Assembly: GCF_031157315.1 (NCBI RefSeq)
Contig: NZ_JAVIFU010000032.1
Coordinates: 16,980 to 80,979 of the forward strand
Direction of reading: 5' to 3'
Source of the DNA: Paenibacillus sp. LHD-38
GTDB taxonomy: Bacteria > Bacillota > Bacilli > Paenibacillales > Paenibacillaceae
DNA length: 64,000 nucleotides
Positions 25,064-34,186 of this stretch are shown here, piece after piece. Positions within the stretch are counted from its first letter, which is position 1; every line of letters starts with the position of its first letter. The notes beneath the pieces were generated by a model. The model did no database searches. It was not told the origin of the DNA and saw only the letters and a list, made by a program, of their open reading frames with translations. The translations under genes and the position numbers were made by a program.

Positions 25064-25855
25064 TCATCCTATTCCAAGGAACTTGCGGAAACGTTTAAAT
25101 GCTCCAGCTTTCTCATCAAGCAGCATGAGCGGAACCATATCGCCAAGGATACGGCGTGCAATGTTCCGATAGGCGATAGCTGCGCGCGAAGCCGGATTCA
25201 TAACGGTCGGCTCTCCGCTGTTTGCGGCAGAAATCACTTTCTCGTCATCAGGTACGATGCCAACAAGATCGACGGCCAGAACTTGACATATTTCATCGAT
25301 ATCGAGCATTTCACCGGTTTTCATCATATTTTGACGAATGCGGTTGATGATAAGCTTACTAGGTATCTTCTCTTGCTCAAGCAAACCGATTACACGGTCA
25401 GCATCACGAACCGCCGCATTCTCCGGCGTCGTAATAACAATAGCCCGGTCAGCCCCTGCTATTGCGTTTCGAAAGCCATGCTCAATGCCCGCGGGACAAT
25501 CGATAATGACGTAATCATGTTCTTTCTTGAGCTCTAAAATCATATTGCGGACCTGCTCAGGCGTAACTGAATCCTTATCCTTCGTCTGAGCGGCTGGCAG
25601 CATATAAAGTTCATCAAAGCGCTTGTCTTTTACGAGCGCCTGATTTAAACGGCAACGGCCTTCGGCGACGTCAACCAAATCATAAATGATCCGATTTTCT
25701 AGTCCCATGACCACATCTAGATTTCGAAGCCCAATATCTGTATCAACCATGCATACTTTCTTGCCAAGCAAAGCTAGCGCGGTACCCAGGTTTGCCGAGG
25801 TGGTCGTCTTACCAACGCCGCCTTTACCTGATGTTACAACAATCGCTTCTCCCAT
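25064..25855 (-). CDS. minD: Septum-site determining ATPase MinD
   Basis: 263 aa ParA-family ATPase. The deviant Walker A GKGGVGKTT is at residues 10-18, with switch motifs VDTDIGLRNLDVVMGLENR and IIDCPAGIEHGF. The C-terminal amphipathic helix (KAGAFKRFRKFLGIG) binds membrane. With MinC it blocks polar division. The ATG has AAAGGAG upstream and follows minC by three bases. No minE is present, which is normal for Bacilli that use DivIVA. Confidence 0.97.
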   Translation of the reverse strand: MGEAIVVTSGKGGVGKTTTSANLGTALALLGKKVCMVDTDIGLRNLDVVMGLENRIIYDLVDVAEGRCRLNQALVKDKRFDELYMLPAAQTKDKDSVTPEQVRNMILELKKEHDYVIIDCPAGIEHGFRNAIAGADRAIVITTPENAAVRDADRVIGLLEQEKIPSKLIINRIRQNMMKTGEMLDIDEICQVLAVDLVGIVPDDEKVISAANSGEPTVMNPASRAAIAYRNIARRILGDMVPLMLLDEKAGAFKRFRKFLGIG

Positions 25856-25858
25856 ATT

Positions 25859-26524
25859 CTACACTCCTTTAAACATTATAGGATTATGCCGTATGCGGAA
25901 TAATTGCGCTAGCTTATCGATTTGCATTCGGCCTTCGCTTAAGAAGGCGAACTCCATTGATGCATCGCCGGTCATCCATTCCTCTGGCGGTCTGCTGATT
26001 ACATCTGCAATGCGAAGCTGAGTTGGACGCATGAGCGATGTCGCAATGATGACATCGGTCCGTCCGCCAATCCCCGCATGCGCTGTGCCGCGCAATGCCC
26101 CAAGCACATAAATGTCACCTGTGCACATGAGTGTGCCGCCTGGATTCAAATCGCCGATTAAAAGTAAATCCCCATCATGCTCATAGGTTTGGCCAGAGCG
26201 TACGATCGACGTGAGCACTTGCAGGTTAGGTTTTTGTCCTAACAGAGAATCGACCTTAGGAGCGTCGGACTCAACAGATTGAACCATGAGGTTTCCTTGA
26301 GATCGTATCACGTTTTTGATTCGATCCTTGTCGTCATCTGTGACATGCCTAGTGCCAAGCTTCACGTGTACGTGTACGAGTGGACCAGTGAGCAGCTGCT
26401 GATGCGTTTTCTCCAGCTTGTACTGCAGTTCATCTAGGAGCGTCGCGAATTCACATTTATCGTCGAGAAGGAAGACGAGACCTTCTTTTACACCTTTTAT
26501 AATAATATGCTGCTTATCGGTCAC
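25859..26524 (-). CDS. minC: Septum-site determining inhibitor MinC
   Basis: 221 aa from GTG behind GGGGAGG; the longer frame lacks a good site. The N-terminal FtsZ-inhibiting domain (IIIKGVKEGLVFLLDDKCEFATLLDELQYKL) is linked to the C-terminal beta-helix that binds MinD (VRSGQTYEHDGDLLLIGDLNPGGTLMCTGDIYVLGALRGTAHAG). It sits between mreD and minD, as in B. subtilis. Confidence 0.95.
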   Translation of the reverse strand: MTDKQHIIIKGVKEGLVFLLDDKCEFATLLDELQYKLEKTHQQLLTGPLVHVHVKLGTRHVTDDDKDRIKNVIRSQGNLMVQSVESDAPKVDSLLGQKPNLQVLTSIVRSGQTYEHDGDLLLIGDLNPGGTLMCTGDIYVLGALRGTAHAGIGGRTDVIIATSLMRPTQLRIADVISRPPEEWMTGDASMEFAFLSEGRMQIDKLAQLFRIRHNPIMFKGV

Positions 26525-26589
26525 GTTCGTCCCTCCCCAACCTAATGGATTCTTGATACGCCTAACAAAATCCTGCCTGAGCAATTATT

Positions 26590-27114
26590 TTATTCCTCAT
26601 CCTTTTCCGCTTTCGCTTTCGTCTGTCCCTCAAACAATCTTCTCGCAGGCACATAACATGCAAGCGCAAAAGCCAGCTGTAAGAACAAGCTCGGAAGAAT
26701 ATGATCAATGAGTGCCCAAGCGTAGCTTTCATTCGTAATCCGAAAAACGCTGTAAATAAAGTAAATGACACTGTCATACAAGATACAGGCAAAACCAATA
26801 ACGGAGATAGCCATCATGATCGTTGAACGGCGGCGCTCAAGAAGCACGCCCGTATAATAGCCCATTAACCCCATAATGAATGCATTAATCCCAAGCAAAT
26901 GTCCAAAATAAACGACATCATGAAGCATGCCGAAGCTGACGCCCAGCAGCAAGGCCAAATGGCGTTTGCTGTACAGCCCCGAGAAAATAACAATCACGAA
27001 AACAAAGTGAGGAATGATCCGATGCCCGAAGCCAGCTGGAATAATCCATGGCATCACAGCTCCCTCGATGATGAAAAGGAGAACCATCAGCAGGATAATT
27101 CGGTTCATGCTCAT
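26590..27114 (-). CDS. mreD: Rod shape-determining membrane protein MreD
   Basis: 174 aa with five or six hydrophobic segments (IILLMVLLFIIEGAVMPWI, PHFVFVIVIFSGLYSKRHLALLLGVSFGMLHDVVYFGHLLGINAF). It has MreD size and charge pattern. It bridges MreC and the elongasome. Its ATG overlaps the mreC stop (ATGA), a typical coupled arrangement. Confidence 0.93.
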   Translation of the reverse strand: MSMNRIILLMVLLFIIEGAVMPWIIPAGFGHRIIPHFVFVIVIFSGLYSKRHLALLLGVSFGMLHDVVYFGHLLGINAFIMGLMGYYTGVLLERRRSTIMMAISVIGFACILYDSVIYFIYSVFRITNESYAWALIDHILPSLFLQLAFALACYVPARRLFEGQTKAKAEKDEE

Positions 27115-27995
27115 TTCTCGGCAGCCTCCAATTCAGGCACCTGAACGACAAACACCTCAGTCAAGTGATCGAAGCTGGCTGCCAGCTTTACCGAAGCCGT
27201 GTAAGTAAGCCCGAAATCGCCGAGCTGCAAGGATTCCACAGTCCCAACAACCAGTCCTCTAGGATAACCATTAACTAAACCAGATGTGATGACAGTATCC
27301 TGGATGTTCATTTTATCGTCTTCCGGGATTTTCGTCATGATGAGTCTTGAAGTTTCCTTGTTATAGCTGCTCAAAACGCCAAAGGACTCATTCTCGCGAC
27401 CCAAGATCGTTACAGCGATGGAATTAGACGTCGGCGAAGTCTCATCGAGCTCAGTAATCGGCTTCACTGCTGCCGTAAATGGCGTTACCGAGCTGACCAA
27501 TCCGATCAATCCATCGATGGTTGTCACGGCCATATTCGGCTTGATACCGTTTTTGGAGCCTAAATTGATCGTCATCGTTCGATTATTCGCTTCGTTACTA
27601 ACAGAGACGACCTGGGCGATTAGATATTTGTATTCATACATTTCCTTCTGCCGTTCTGTGAACGATAGTTCCTCTTGCAGACGTTTATTCTCTTTCTCTA
27701 TGAAATTATAAGTAATTTTATCGCGAGAGTAGGCAGCAGCCGTAATGCGCAGCTGCTCGTTTTCTTCATAAATCGTGCGCAAATTGCCGATATCCTCAAA
27801 GAAGCCCGCTATATAACCAGCGGGCTTGTAAAACCATTGCTGCACGTATGCTGCCGAGTCCTTTAGAAATTTCTCCGGCCATGATAACTCCTTGCGATCA
27901 CTTAGCGAGAAGCCGATGACCGCTATGCACAAAATAAACCCGATCATAAGCATAAACATACGCTTATTTCGCATTAGCCTAAACAGCTCGATCAC
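27111..27995 (-). CDS. mreC: Rod shape-determining protein MreC
   Basis: 294 aa if translation begins at GTG. An ATG seven codons later (27974, MRNKRMFML) is an equally reasonable start, and neither has a strong ribosome site. One membrane helix (MFMLMIGFILCIAVIGFSL), a coiled coil (about residues 65-105, EENEQLRITAAAYSRDK..ENKRLQEEL) and the extracytoplasmic beta-barrel core (GSKNGIKPNMAVTTIDGLIGLVSSVTPFTAAVKPI) match MreC. It links MreB to penicillin-binding proteins. Confidence 0.95.
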   Translation of the reverse strand: MIELFRLMRNKRMFMLMIGFILCIAVIGFSLSDRKELSWPEKFLKDSAAYVQQWFYKPAGYIAGFFEDIGNLRTIYEENEQLRITAAAYSRDKITYNFIEKENKRLQEELSFTERQKEMYEYKYLIAQVVSVSNEANNRTMTINLGSKNGIKPNMAVTTIDGLIGLVSSVTPFTAAVKPITELDETSPTSNSIAVTILGRENESFGVLSSYNKETSRLIMTKIPEDDKMNIQDTVITSGLVNGYPRGLVVGTVESLQLGDFGLTYTASVKLAASFDHLTEVFVVQVPELEAAEK

Positions 27996-28032
27996 CTGCC
28001 CATTTCATATCCGTTTCCCCAGCGGACCGTAT

Positions 28033-29064
28033 TTAGCGTCTCGAACGAGATGCTGAGCTTCTTGCCTTAAATAAATGAATATTATCAAGCGAACGGCCTG
28101 TACCGATCGCCACGCAGTCAAGCGGATTATCAGCAACGATTACCGGCATGCCCGTTTCACGCTGCAGCAGCTTGTCCAAATTGCGCAGCAAAGCGCCTCC
28201 GCCTGTAAGCACGATTCCCCGATCCATAATATCGGCGGAAAGCTCCGGAGGACATTTTTCAAGCGTTACTTTAACCGCATCTACAATGGCATTGACCGTA
28301 TCAGCTAATGCTTCCGTAATTTCATCGGATGTGATGGCAAGCGTCTTAGGCAAGCCGGATACTAGATCGCGCCCGCGGATTTCAATCTTCTCCGGACGGT
28401 CGAACGGAAGTGCTGAACCAATCTCCATCTTCAGCTGTTCAGCCGTGCGCTCGCCGATCATGAGATTGTATTGTCTCTTAATGTATTGCGTAACTGCCTC
28501 ATCCATCTCATCACCCGCTACGCGAATGGAACGCGCCGTAACGATACCGCCTAATGAAATAACGGCAACCTCTGTTGTGCCTCCGCCAATATCGACAACC
28601 ATGCTGCCTGTTGGCTCCCACACGGGCAAGTCAGCGCCAATTGCTGCGGCAAACGGCTCTTCAATCGTATAAGCCTCGCGAGCTCCCGCTTGCTTAGTAG
28701 CATCCTCTACGGCACGCTTCTCCACCGCTGTAATACCTGATGGTACGCATACCATTACGTTTGGATGGCGGGGAAATAAAGAACGCTGCTTCTGAGCTTG
28801 ACGAATAAAATATTTAATCATCGTTGCTGTCGTCTCGAAATCAGCGATAACGCCGTCTTTCATAGGACGAACGGCGCGAATGTTGCCTGGCGTTCTTCCG
28901 ATCATTTTTTTCGCTTGCTCGCCTACTGCTTCGATTGTTTTTGTATCCGTACGAAGGGCCACCACTGAAGGCTCCCTTACCACAATTCCTTTACCTTTAA
29001 CGAAAACCAACGTATTAGCTGTCCCTAAATCAATACCTAAATCTTTCGAAAAACCACCAAACAT
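28033..29064 (-). CDS. mreB: Rod shape-determining actin homologue MreB
   Basis: 343 aa from the ATG behind AGAAGGGAG. Actin-fold ATP motifs are LGIDLGTANTLVF (phosphate 1), MVVDIGGGTTEVAVISLGG (phosphate 2) and GIVLTGGGALLRNLDKLL (adenosine). MreB guides lateral wall synthesis. It follows radC by about 40 bases and leads mreBCD-minCD-rodA. The C-terminus is slightly extended and basic (LFKARSSASRSRR). Confidence 0.97.
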   Translation of the reverse strand: MFGGFSKDLGIDLGTANTLVFVKGKGIVVREPSVVALRTDTKTIEAVGEQAKKMIGRTPGNIRAVRPMKDGVIADFETTATMIKYFIRQAQKQRSLFPRHPNVMVCVPSGITAVEKRAVEDATKQAGAREAYTIEEPFAAAIGADLPVWEPTGSMVVDIGGGTTEVAVISLGGIVTARSIRVAGDEMDEAVTQYIKRQYNLMIGERTAEQLKMEIGSALPFDRPEKIEIRGRDLVSGLPKTLAITSDEITEALADTVNAIVDAVKVTLEKCPPELSADIMDRGIVLTGGGALLRNLDKLLQRETGMPVIVADNPLDCVAIGTGRSLDNIHLFKARSSASRSRR

Positions 29065-29103
29065 GTTGTTGCTCCCTTCTAATTGCCACATCACTTTATT
29101 ATA

Positions 29104-29793
29104 TTACATATGGCCTTGTTCCTTCAAACTTACGAATCTACCGTCTCCGACAACTAAATGGTCAAGCACTTCTATTCCGACTAGCTGTCCGGCCTCCGCT
29201 AGGCGTTTCGTTAACGAAATGTCTTCCGGGCTTGGCGTCGGATCGCCGCTTGGGTGATTATGAACACAAATAATAGACGCGCTGCTGCGCGATATGGCTG
29301 CACGAAATACTTCACGAGGATGAACTAGCGATGCGTTAAGCGTACCGACCGATAAGGTTTCGCGGGCTATAATATGATTTTTGGTGTTTAAAAACAAACA
29401 TACGAAGTGCTCCTTTTTCAAATAGCGGAGCTCCTCCATCACATAGTCCGCAGCATCCTGCGGCTTGCGTACGATAACCGCCTCGCCGATTTGGCTTCGT
29501 GAAATCCTTCTTCCCAGCTCAATGCCCGCACGAAGCTGTATCGCTTTGGCGGGACCGATTCCTCGAATGGCTGTCATTTCTTCCATGCTCATATCCATCA
29601 GGTTACGCAAGCTGCCGCATTGCTTTAATATCGCGCCCGCCAAATGTACTGCAGATTGGCGCTGCGTTCCCGTACGCAATAAAATAGCAAGCAATTCGGT
29701 ATGGCTGAGTGCTTCTGCCCCATATTTCATCATGCGCTCTCTTGGACGTTCTTCATGGGGGACATCACGCAAAATCATTGGTTGCGGCAACAT
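29104..29793 (-). CDS. radC: RadC/JAB-domain protein (YsxA-like)
   Basis: 229 aa. An N-terminal helix-hairpin-helix region (MTAIRGIGPAKAIQLRAGIELG) precedes a JAMM metalloprotease-fold domain whose zinc motif is IICVHNHPSGDPTPSPEDISLTKRL. Despite the name, the family has no firmly established DNA-repair role. Maf-radC-mreB order is conserved in Bacilli. The gap to maf holds one copy of the dispersed structured repeat. Confidence 0.93.
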   Translation of the reverse strand: MLPQPMILRDVPHEERPRERMMKYGAEALSHTELLAILLRTGTQRQSAVHLAGAILKQCGSLRNLMDMSMEEMTAIRGIGPAKAIQLRAGIELGRRISRSQIGEAVIVRKPQDAADYVMEELRYLKKEHFVCLFLNTKNHIIARETLSVGTLNASLVHPREVFRAAISRSSASIICVHNHPSGDPTPSPEDISLTKRLAEAGQLVGIEVLDHLVVGDGRFVSLKEQGHM

Positions 29794-29884
29794 GTCCCAA
29801 CCCCCGCCTTCTCAAAATATGGTTTATTCATATCCTGCCTAATTCTTGAAAAAAAATCCGATCGAAATCATAAAAGCGTTTGTT

Positions 29885-29988
29885 CAGACGCAAACGGCAG
29901 ATACCGCCCTTTGAGGAAAAACAGGCCTTTCGCGGAAATATATAAGCTGATTTATAAGCAAAAACTTATAAATTCTTATATATTAAAA
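29885..29988. repeat. Dispersed structured repeat, copy A
   Basis: About 104 bp, sharing roughly four fifths of positions with copy C at 63781-63885. It has a GC hairpin head (GCAAACGGC..CCGCC), then CTTTCGCG, then nested AT-rich stems: an outer ATATATAAG/CTTATATAT and an inner TTATAAG/CTTATAA. Its right end overlaps the maf stop codon. Confidence 0.85.
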
Positions 29989-30636
29989 AACAGCAATGTC
30001 ATAGGCAGCGAGCATGTCAGACAGCAGTGATAATGGCAGCCCAACGACATTAAAATAACAGCCGTCGATTTGCTCCACTAAGGTGGCACCTAAGCCTTGT
30101 ATGCCGTAAGAGCCTGCCTTGTCGCGTGGTTCGCCGGTAGCTACGTATCTTGCAATCTGATTCTCGCTAAGAGGTTTCATCATCACCTTGGTCATACGGT
30201 GCGCAACCTTTGCTTCGCCAGTGGAAGAGTTCACGCAAGCTACCCCGGTATACACCTCATGAGCGCGCCCTTGTAGGCGCCTCAGCATAGTTCGCGCCTC
30301 TTCATCATCAGCAGGCTTGCCAAGAACATCACCGTCAAGGACAACAATCGTATCCGCGCCAATGATTATTGACGCTTGATCCTCCTGCTTTTGTTGCAGC
30401 AAAGGTATGGCTGCATTCGCTTTCCGCAAGCTGAGCTGCTCGACGACTTGTGCCGGTGACCACCCCGCTTCGATTGTTTCATCTGTGTCAGTAGACAAAA
30501 TATAAACCGGCAAAGAAAGGTCCAGCGATGCGACCAGTTCCTTCCGGCGCGGTGACGAAGAGGCCAGTACTAGCTGGCTGAACGCTTCGTTGCGTGATTG
30601 GTTATATGCCATAAAATAATTGCTGCGCTCCTTCAT
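29983..30636 (-). CDS. maf: Maf nucleoside-triphosphate pyrophosphatase
   Basis: 217 aa. The substrate motif LVLASSSPRRKELV is near the N-terminus, with SIIIGADTIVVLDGDVLGKP and DKAGSYGIQGLGATLVEQIDGCYFNVVGLPL in the core. Maf proteins hydrolyse modified or canonical NTPs (dTTP/UTP type) and overexpression blocks septation. The ATG has GAGGAAAG upstream. Its TAA stop lies within copy A of the dispersed repeat, so the last residues may derive from that insertion. Confidence 0.94.
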   Translation of the reverse strand: MKERSNYFMAYNQSRNEAFSQLVLASSSPRRKELVASLDLSLPVYILSTDTDETIEAGWSPAQVVEQLSLRKANAAIPLLQQKQEDQASIIIGADTIVVLDGDVLGKPADDEEARTMLRRLQGRAHEVYTGVACVNSSTGEAKVAHRMTKVMMKPLSENQIARYVATGEPRDKAGSYGIQGLGATLVEQIDGCYFNVVGLPLSLLSDMLAAYDIAVF

Positions 30637-30666
30637 GCTTTCCTCTAGCGGTCAATAGCCGCTGCT

Positions 30667-30909
30667 CTACATTTTGCGGTACAACCATATTGCAATAACA
30701 GCTCCAATGATGCTAAATAAGCTGAACTGAAGATGAAGCGTTAGGTTGAAACTGAGCACATATAGATCAATAGCGGGAGACCATGACGTTTCGATTGGTT
30801 TCGTTAAAAAAGAGATGCCAGAAACAGGGGCCAGCCACCGCGCTACTAAAGCGCCAGCTAATAAGCCAAGTATGATAAAAATGAGAAGAATCCAGCCGTT
30901 TTTCTTCAT
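30667..30909 (-). CDS. Small DUF4321-type membrane protein
   Basis: 80 aa with two membrane helices (GWILLIFIILGLLAGALVARWL and SLFSIIGAVIAIWLYRKM) separated by a loop that includes GISFLTKPIETSWSPAIDLYVLSFNLTLHL. Size and pattern match DUF4321 proteins encoded next to maf in Paenibacillus-type and Clostridial genomes. The function is unknown. The ATG lies behind GAGAGGCG, and the gene is 30 bases upstream of maf. Confidence 0.75.
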   Translation of the reverse strand: MKKNGWILLIFIILGLLAGALVARWLAPVSGISFLTKPIETSWSPAIDLYVLSFNLTLHLQFSLFSIIGAVIAIWLYRKM

Positions 30910-30970
30910 CTTTCAACGCCTCTCGCCATGAAATGACACCTAAGACCATTATACGCATGAACCTATTCGT

Positions 30971-32416
30971 TTACAATGCGTTGATGGACTCAAACCATTC
31001 TTTTTGCGCAATAACCGCATTCATGACCGCCTTTTGCGTTGACCATAAATGAGCATGAGACGGCTTTTTATCATACTCTATCATCGTTTTAGCAGCTGAA
31101 TTTATAGCTTGTATGATTTGATCAAGATACGCTTTTCCATCCGTATCACCTATACCTATTCGCATCGCTGCTGCATTTTCTGTCCATTTTTGATGCTCGG
31201 CTTGCCAGGAGGCTGCTGCTGCTTTGCTCAAGGGCGACAATGCCGGCTGCTCCAGCTGGGCCAATGTTAATTCATCCAACATTTGGACGATTGCGCCAGT
31301 CTGTTCGAAGAAGCTTTGCGCCGTTGTTGATTTACCTGTAAATGGTATTTTTTCCGGATAATTAATACTAACTTCTTTAACGTACAGATCGATATCCGGA
31401 AGCAATCCTCGAACGGTCTGCGCTTTGCTGCGATCACTTCCCATGCCTGCGTAGACGCGATAATCAGCAGCGCTAGTCATTGCAGCACCTGCAAGACCTT
31501 TCTTCGCTAGCTGATCAAGCGCAGCGTCCCTGCCCTCTGTATTGCTGAAGACGCCGAACTGCAGCATATAGTAGGTCCGGTCCAGCCCCTTAAGGCTAAC
31601 CGTCGCCGTGTTAGCGTCAGGCTTTGGCTCCGAGTTATCGTCAACGGCCGGCTGTGTTGTGCCATCGTCTTCGTTTATATCGTTTACGCCTGCTCCTGTT
31701 TCATTGGTCGATACGCTGCCTGTAACCGCCTGTGAATCCGGCTTGTTCCCAGCTCCTCCAGGGAAGATGCTTGCACCCGTAAATAAAGACAGCAGCAAAT
31801 AGCCAAACAAAGCGCCGGTAGCAAGCGCAGCCGCCACCGATAAAAACACATTAAACCATGAAGGTGCCCCTGTCTTGCTTTTCATTCTGGAATATTGGAG
31901 CTTATTATTTCTTGATTCTTCGTACAAATGCTCATCCTCATAAGGACGGTAAGTATCACGCGCTTCATTTGCAGAAAAAAACCTTTCATCATCAGCATCT
32001 AGATCATTCTCTTGCTCGTCGTTTGTCTCCATTGCAATTGGCTTCAAGATCGGCTTCACGATTGGCGAGTCGATTGGCTTTACGATTGCTGTCTTTTTTT
32101 TTGGCGCAATCGTCTGTTTCGGCGCTGATGCTTCGTGCTTGGCATCGGCATTCCTAATAAGCTGCTCCAAAGCGGCAATGTCCTCTTGAAACGGGCTGTT
32201 CCAAGGGCTGACTTCACTAATCGCATGCTGCTCTGTGGAAGGATATAATGGGATCACATTCATTTTAGCTGATTTATTCGAATTCGGAGCTGTGCTGGCC
32301 GTGGATGCAGTTTTGCTCTCATGGACCTCCTGCTGATTATGGCTGCTTTGCCCATCTCCGTCGACAGTTTGCCCGTTCCGATCAAAACGGTATGTAATCC
32401 GATTTTTTTGCGTCAT
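30971..32416 (-). CDS. SPOR-domain membrane protein, probable SpoIIB equivalent
   Basis: 481 aa from the ATG behind AAGGAG. A charged cytoplasmic region of about 185 residues includes a Lys-Pro rich stretch (IVKPIDSPIVKPILKPI). One membrane helix (about 187-211) follows, then a Gly/Asp linker, a SPOR domain (about 285-350, YYMLQFGVFSNTEGRDAALDQLAKKGLAG) and a helical tail. SPOR domains bind denuded glycan at septa. B. subtilis spoIIB, also a SPOR protein upstream of maf, acts in engulfment. Position and architecture suggest the same role, but full-length similarity was not tested. Confidence 0.72.
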   Translation of the reverse strand: MTQKNRITYRFDRNGQTVDGDGQSSHNQQEVHESKTASTASTAPNSNKSAKMNVIPLYPSTEQHAISEVSPWNSPFQEDIAALEQLIRNADAKHEASAPKQTIAPKKKTAIVKPIDSPIVKPILKPIAMETNDEQENDLDADDERFFSANEARDTYRPYEDEHLYEESRNNKLQYSRMKSKTGAPSWFNVFLSVAAALATGALFGYLLLSLFTGASIFPGGAGNKPDSQAVTGSVSTNETGAGVNDINEDDGTTQPAVDDNSEPKPDANTATVSLKGLDRTYYMLQFGVFSNTEGRDAALDQLAKKGLAGAAMTSAADYRVYAGMGSDRSKAQTVRGLLPDIDLYVKEVSINYPEKIPFTGKSTTAQSFFEQTGAIVQMLDELTLAQLEQPALSPLSKAAAASWQAEHQKWTENAAAMRIGIGDTDGKAYLDQIIQAINSAAKTMIEYDKKPSHAHLWSTQKAVMNAVIAQKEWFESINAL

Positions 32417-33281
32417 AATAACCACTCCTTGTCCCTTTCTTCTAGTATTAATCTATGAGACTTTTAAGAGATTTAGACCGATGACGGGAGCAGTTCTGCG
32501 TTTTATATGCCCTCTCCAAACATCCCTTCCAAGGGGGAGAACCTAGGGCATTTCCTCCGGCTATGGGTGAGAACCAATGACACCCCTTCCGGGCCCTAGC
32601 ACCTTAACTTTCGACGAAAATACGGTTGCGATTATGAGCAGTGTGGAAAAGGGGATCACCTTTGGCGGTAAACATCGGTTGCTTTTATAACGCCTTTAAC
32701 CCTGTCGTTTCTAGGTTAACAAGACTTCATTCAGCATGCGCCGATTGCTATTAACAGGAATCACTCCTCCTGCTAATTCTGCTCATTCGACTGCATTTGA
32801 TCATTTAGCAGGAATAACTCCCGCAATAAATGATGCGAACGATTGGACTGCTTCATAAGGCGATGAATTGTGTAGGTGAGCAGCGTTTCTCAGGGTCTCA
32901 CTAGGCGTATATCTGAATAAGCGAGGAATGAGTAAAAATTAGAATAGTAACTTGGAGAGACGATCTAGACAAGCTTTGAGGATTTATGAAAGTTTGGCGG
33001 TTTGGTGATTGATATACATACTGTATACCTTTGTGCTCACTAACAAGGAAAATTATGAAATATTTTAACGAAACGGTGGAGCTGATTGAGGCTCTGCCTT
33101 GCAATAAAAGCATAAATTCATCATTCAACTTGAGTCTTCGAGGACTCGGCGGCATCATCAATAAATAAATGCCAATCATTTTAATTCAGTCAATCATCAA
33201 TGACTTGTTACATCTTTCTAAAATATTCTTTATAAACATAAAATTTTGTTAGGATAACCCATCCGGTTCCTATATGGCAGC
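32417..33281. other. 865-bp gene-free region upstream of the SpoIIB-like gene
   Basis: I see no convincing gene here; the 92-codon frame at 32901-33179 has no recognisable family and poor codon character. The left part (32500-32620) is rich in short inverted repeats, listed separately. The right part (32720-33281) is AT-rich and featureless to my reading. Confidence 0.6.
32507..32551. repeat. 45-bp nested hairpin in the SpoIIB-like leader
   Basis: ATGCCC pairs with GGGCAT, TCTCC with GGAGA and CCCTT with AAGGG in one nested structure. A further CTAGGGC/GCCCTAG pair connects it to sequence at about 32600. It does not end in a T run on either strand. Confidence 0.65.
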
Positions 33282-33932
33282 TCACTCTAATTCTGATAGT
33301 AACTGCTTTGCTTTTCGATATAAACTCTCCTTGATTTTTTTATCCCTCTCAACAATCACAGGCTCCCAAAATCCCCCTAATGCTTCTTTTGTTACTGCTT
33401 TCCGTTCTAAAACAAAATCCAGAGTCGTATACGCTCTCATATTCAACAGTTTCAGCAAATCATCCGTATTTAAAAGCTTGCCTTCTTTTACTGCCACTCG
33501 ATATCTAAACGCCGACGCTTCTTTAATAAAAACTTCATTATCCATCATTTTTTCGGCTTTTTCCAACTGAATAACCGTAAGTCGATCCCTTTTTAACGCG
33601 TTAATTAATAGACTAACAAGAGCCAAATATCCAGTCGCAGAAAATGCTTGAAGCAGCTCCTCCAAAAGGTGATCTCCTACCCTATGCTCTTTTGCGAAGC
33701 TTGCGGAGAAATAAGAAAAAGCGATGTGCTCCTTAGCACCCGGTATGAGGACAGTCTGATTCATGGCATGGAATAATCTATAGTTTGCTTTATGGGTCAG
33801 ATCGCCGTTCAATCGCAGTTGTTGGTTCGTATCCATTTCCGAAATAAAGGAATTTATTATTAAGAGCTCATCCTTATGCAGCTCCAGCTCGCTTGATTCA
33901 AGAATATCAATCAATGCTTTTATATCAGTCAA
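33282..33932 (-). CDS. Hypothetical AT-rich helical protein
   Basis: 216 aa starting at TTG, where AAGGAGG lies eight bases upstream, a very good ribosome site that decides the start. I do not recognise the family. The sequence is predicted mostly alpha-helical, acidic-basic mixed, without membrane segments, cysteine clusters or known catalytic motifs (KEHIAFSYFSASFAKEHRVGDHLLEELLQAF, ALGGFWEPVIVERDKKIKESLYRKAKQLL). Composition is more AT-rich than flanking housekeeping genes. It is isolated between two non-coding stretches, so recent acquisition or an accessory role is likely. Confidence 0.7.
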   Translation of the reverse strand: MTDIKALIDILESSELELHKDELLIINSFISEMDTNQQLRLNGDLTHKANYRLFHAMNQTVLIPGAKEHIAFSYFSASFAKEHRVGDHLLEELLQAFSATGYLALVSLLINALKRDRLTVIQLEKAEKMMDNEVFIKEASAFRYRVAVKEGKLLNTDDLLKLLNMRAYTTLDFVLERKAVTKEALGGFWEPVIVERDKKIKESLYRKAKQLLSELE

Positions 33933-34186
33933 TCCGACCACCTCCTTAATGTTTCTGATAATACTCACTCCAGCCAGTTTGCCTGCTTTCCTAACTTACT
34001 CTTGCAAAACCTTGCTTCCGATTCGTTAACTCACATTTATTACATCTGCGCAGCTGGTAATCATTTATCGTACTCGCTGAATAGTGAGCTTTACTTACTC
34101 CGTTGATTCCCCCTCTAAAGCAATCAGGAAAATATAAAACCTTAAGAGCTTCATCAGTCCGCTCTCCCACAATACCGCCTCATTAG
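33933..34186. other. Non-coding AT-rich stretch
   Basis: Upstream region of the orphan gene. It holds the gene's ribosome site at its left edge, but I could not identify a consensus promoter, terminator or RNA element. Confidence 0.5.

Noticed and set aside
32901..33179. 92-codon minus-strand frame
   Set aside because: No family resemblance, no clear ribosome site and ordinary low-complexity composition in an AT-rich gap.
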